This document shows positions 5,170-6,847 of a stretch of 6,847 nt of DNA, in pieces. The stretch is from RGVT01 sp037129475. GTDB lineage: Bacteria; Planctomycetota; Planctomycetia; Pirellulales; UBA1268. The DNA lies in NCBI GenBank assembly GCA_037129475.1, contig JBAXUY010000145.1, positions 1 through 6,847 of the forward strand. The letters run 5' to 3'. The notes under the pieces are model-generated. The model was given only the letters and a program-made list of their open reading frames with translations. It ran no database searches and was not told the origin of the DNA. Positions within the stretch are counted from its first letter, which is position 1; each line of letters opens with the position of its first letter. The position numbers were made by a program, and so were the translations under genes.

Positions 5170-6847
5170 ATGCAGCTTCCCGCCCTCGGCATCCGCCTCC
5201 GCATGCTCCTGTTCGGCATCCTGCCGGCGGTGCTGATCCTCGCGACGGTGCTCACGATCAACTATTTCCGGATGCAGTCGCTCCTGCTCTCGTTTGGCGA
5301 GGAGGTGCTGCTCGACCGCACGCAGGTGATCGCCGCCGAGATCGACCGCGGCACGCTCGAGGCGGTGACCACCGCCCGGATCATGGCCCTCGCGGCCGAA
5401 GAGGGACTCCTCGGCCGGCGGCCGGAGTCGCTCGCCTTCGCCCGCCGCGTGCTCGACACGTCGCCCCAGTTCTACGCGGCGTATTTCGGCTACGAGCCCG
5501 ATGCCGACGGCCGCGACGCCAACGCGGGCGCGGAAAAACTCCCCGAGAAGGCCCTCGGTCCGGGCGGCCGGTTCATCCCCTATTGGTTTCGCAGTGCGGC
5601 CGAGTCGCAAAACATCGGCCTCGCGCCGCTCTCGCTCATGGACGGCCTCTACTACGAGGGCTGCCGCGAACGGTTTCTCGACGCCTCGCAGCCCGACAAG
5701 GCGATGGTGACGGAGCCCTACGCCTACGAAGGCAAGCTGATGGTGGAGCAGACCTACCCCATCACGAAGGGCGGCGCATTCAAGGGCGTGGCCGGTGTCG
5801 ACCGTGATCTCGATGCCCTCGCGGCGAAGCTCCAGGCCCTGAAGGAGAAGCAGCGGCTCGAAGGCTGGCATGTTGACATTTTCCTCGTCAGCCGGCTCGG
5901 CAAGGTGATCGTGTCGACGCTCAAGACGGCCGATCTGGCGGCGAAGCCGATCACCGAGACCCCGTATGGGCCGATCTTCGCGGGGTTTCACAACGCGGCC
6001 ACGCTCGACCGCGTGGCGCGGGTCGCCGACCCGCTCACGGGCGAGGCGAGCCTCTTTGCCGGGGCCCGAGTGCCCTCGGGGCCGTGGACGGTGGTGATGC
6101 AGATGGGCCGGGAGGACATCCTGGGGCGCGTGCGCCGGCCGTTGGCTCTGAGCGCTGTGATCGCAGGCAGCGGCATGGCGGGGATCCTCGGCCTGCTCTG
6201 GTGGCTCACGAGCACCCTCACGGGCCGGATCGGCCGGGCCGTGGAGGCATCGCGGCGCGTGGCGGCGGGCGATCTCGCCGGGGCGATCGACATGCGCGGT
6301 GGCGACGAAACAGGCCAGCTCCTTCGCGACATCGGCGCGATGACCGCGAGCCTGCGGGGTATCGTGTCGCAGGTGAAGCAGTCGAGCCTCGACCTCAACG
6401 CCACCGCCCGGCAGCTCTCGGTGGCGGGGCGGCAGCAGGAGAACGCGATCAATTCGCTAGGGGCGAGCACGAGCGAGGCGGCCGTGGCCAGCCGGCAGAT
6501 CACCGTTACAGGGCGGGAGCTGCTCGGCACGATGAACGAGGTGGCGACGGTGGCGGCCGACACGGCCGAGGTGGCCGGCATGGGTCGCGAAAACCTCGCC
6601 GGGATCGGTGAGACGATGGCCCATCTCGAACAGTCGACGGCCGACTTCTCCGACCGGCTCACCGCGATCCGGCAGCGTGCCGAGGACATCAACATGGTGA
6701 TCACGACGATCACGAAGGTGGCCGATCAGACGAACCTGCTCTCGATCAACGCGGCCATTGAAGCCGAGAAGGCGGGGCAATACGGCCAGGGATTCATCGT
6801 GGTGGCCCGCGAGATCCGCCGGCTCGCCGATCAGACGGCGGTGGCCA
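5170..6847 (+). CDS. Methyl-accepting chemotaxis protein, WspA-like signalling tip, C-terminus cut by window edge
   Basis: This is a membrane chemoreceptor that would control a CheA-type kinase; 559 residues are visible. TM1 lies at about 12-31 (LLFGILPAVLILATVL). The extracytoplasmic region (about 35-315) looks like a Cache sensor, with YYEGC, VTEPYAYEGKL and YPI...GVAGVDRDL around 161-214. TM2 lies at about 326-347, then HAMP at about 349-400, then the coiled-coil signalling domain. The hairpin tip is present (VADQTNLLSINAAIEAEKAG, 517-536), and the window ends in IRRLADQTAVA. The EKAG and LADQTAVA pattern is, from memory, typical of WspA-type receptors that feed a cyclic-di-GMP output rather than flagellar ones. 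In the consensus AGExGRGF both charged residues are Gln (Gln537, Gln540). The ATG at 5170 follows an in-frame TGA at 5131; no Shine-Dalgarno is evident. Being a chemoreceptor is certain; the Wsp assignment is inference. No che or wsp partner gene is in view. Confidence 0.94.
   Translation, partial: MQLPALGIRLRMLLFGILPAVLILATVLTINYFRMQSLLLSFGEEVLLDRTQVIAAEIDRGTLEAVTTARIMALAAEEGLLGRRPESLAFARRVLDTSPQFYAAYFGYEPDADGRDANAGAEKLPEKALGPGGRFIPYWFRSAAESQNIGLAPLSLMDGLYYEGCRERFLDASQPDKAMVTEPYAYEGKLMVEQTYPITKGGAFKGVAGVDRDLDALAAKLQALKEKQRLEGWHVDIFLVSRLGKVIVSTLKTADLAAKPITETPYGPIFAGFHNAATLDRVARVADPLTGEASLFAGARVPSGPWTVVMQMGREDILGRVRRPLALSAVIAGSGMAGILGLLWWLTSTLTGRIGRAVEASRRVAAGDLAGAIDMRGGDETGQLLRDIGAMTASLRGIVSQVKQSSLDLNATARQLSVAGRQQENAINSLGASTSEAAVASRQITVTGRELLGTMNEVATVAADTAEVAGMGRENLAGIGETMAHLEQSTADFSDRLTAIRQRAEDINMVITTITKVADQTNLLSINAAIEAEKAGQYGQGFIVVAREIRRLADQTAVA

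Noticed and set aside
4450..5991. The long version (513 residues) of the HAD phosphatase frame
   Set aside because: Upstream of the ATG at 5058 it is antisense to the chemoreceptor. The HAD fold starts just after 5058.

Overview
The window is strongly GC-rich, with dense coding on both strands. It carries a Ser/Thr kinase with a C-terminal membrane segment, a WspA-like chemoreceptor and GTAG-footed palindromic repeats. This mix suits a planctomycete (Planctomycetota), but that is an inference from gene style and repeats; there is no rRNA or marker gene to confirm it.

Layout, left to right. (1) 1-1112, minus: a PknB-type Ser/Thr protein kinase whose C-terminus runs off the left edge. (2) 1147-1683, plus: a small cytoplasmic cyclophilin (peptidyl-prolyl isomerase), divergent from the kinase with only 34 bp between the starts. 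(3) 1680-1790: a cluster of four REP-like palindromes between convergent gene ends. (4) 1787-2803, minus: a secreted trypsin-like serine protease with a C-terminal membrane anchor, preceded at 2834-2992 by a probable 52-residue unknown protein with the same ribosome-binding module. (5) 2993-3125: the leader of that pair, with two strong inverted repeats. (6) 3126-3251: a second cluster of four REP-like palindromes. (7) 3248-4453, minus: threonine ammonia-lyase with a C-terminal ACT domain, overlapping by 4 nt the upstream HAD phosphatase gene at 4450-5058 (minus). (8) 5059-5169: a divergent intergenic region. (9) 5170-6847, plus: a membrane chemoreceptor (Cache, HAMP, signalling domain) cut by the right edge.

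How the genes work together: two minus-strand units are likely. One is HAD phosphatase then threonine ammonia-lyase, coupled through GTGA. The other is the 52-residue protein then the protease, 30 bp apart. The kinase, cyclophilin and chemoreceptor appear to be separate units. I see no single pathway joining all of them.

The most unusual feature is the repeat family. Eight copies occur in two clusters of identical layout (two forward, two inverted). Each has a GTAG foot followed by a palindrome whose arms covary around a constant CTCCAG centre, the architecture known for REP elements moved by RAYT (REP-associated tyrosine) transposases. Three genes (cyclophilin, protease, threonine ammonia-lyase) use the TAG of that GTAG foot as their stop codon.
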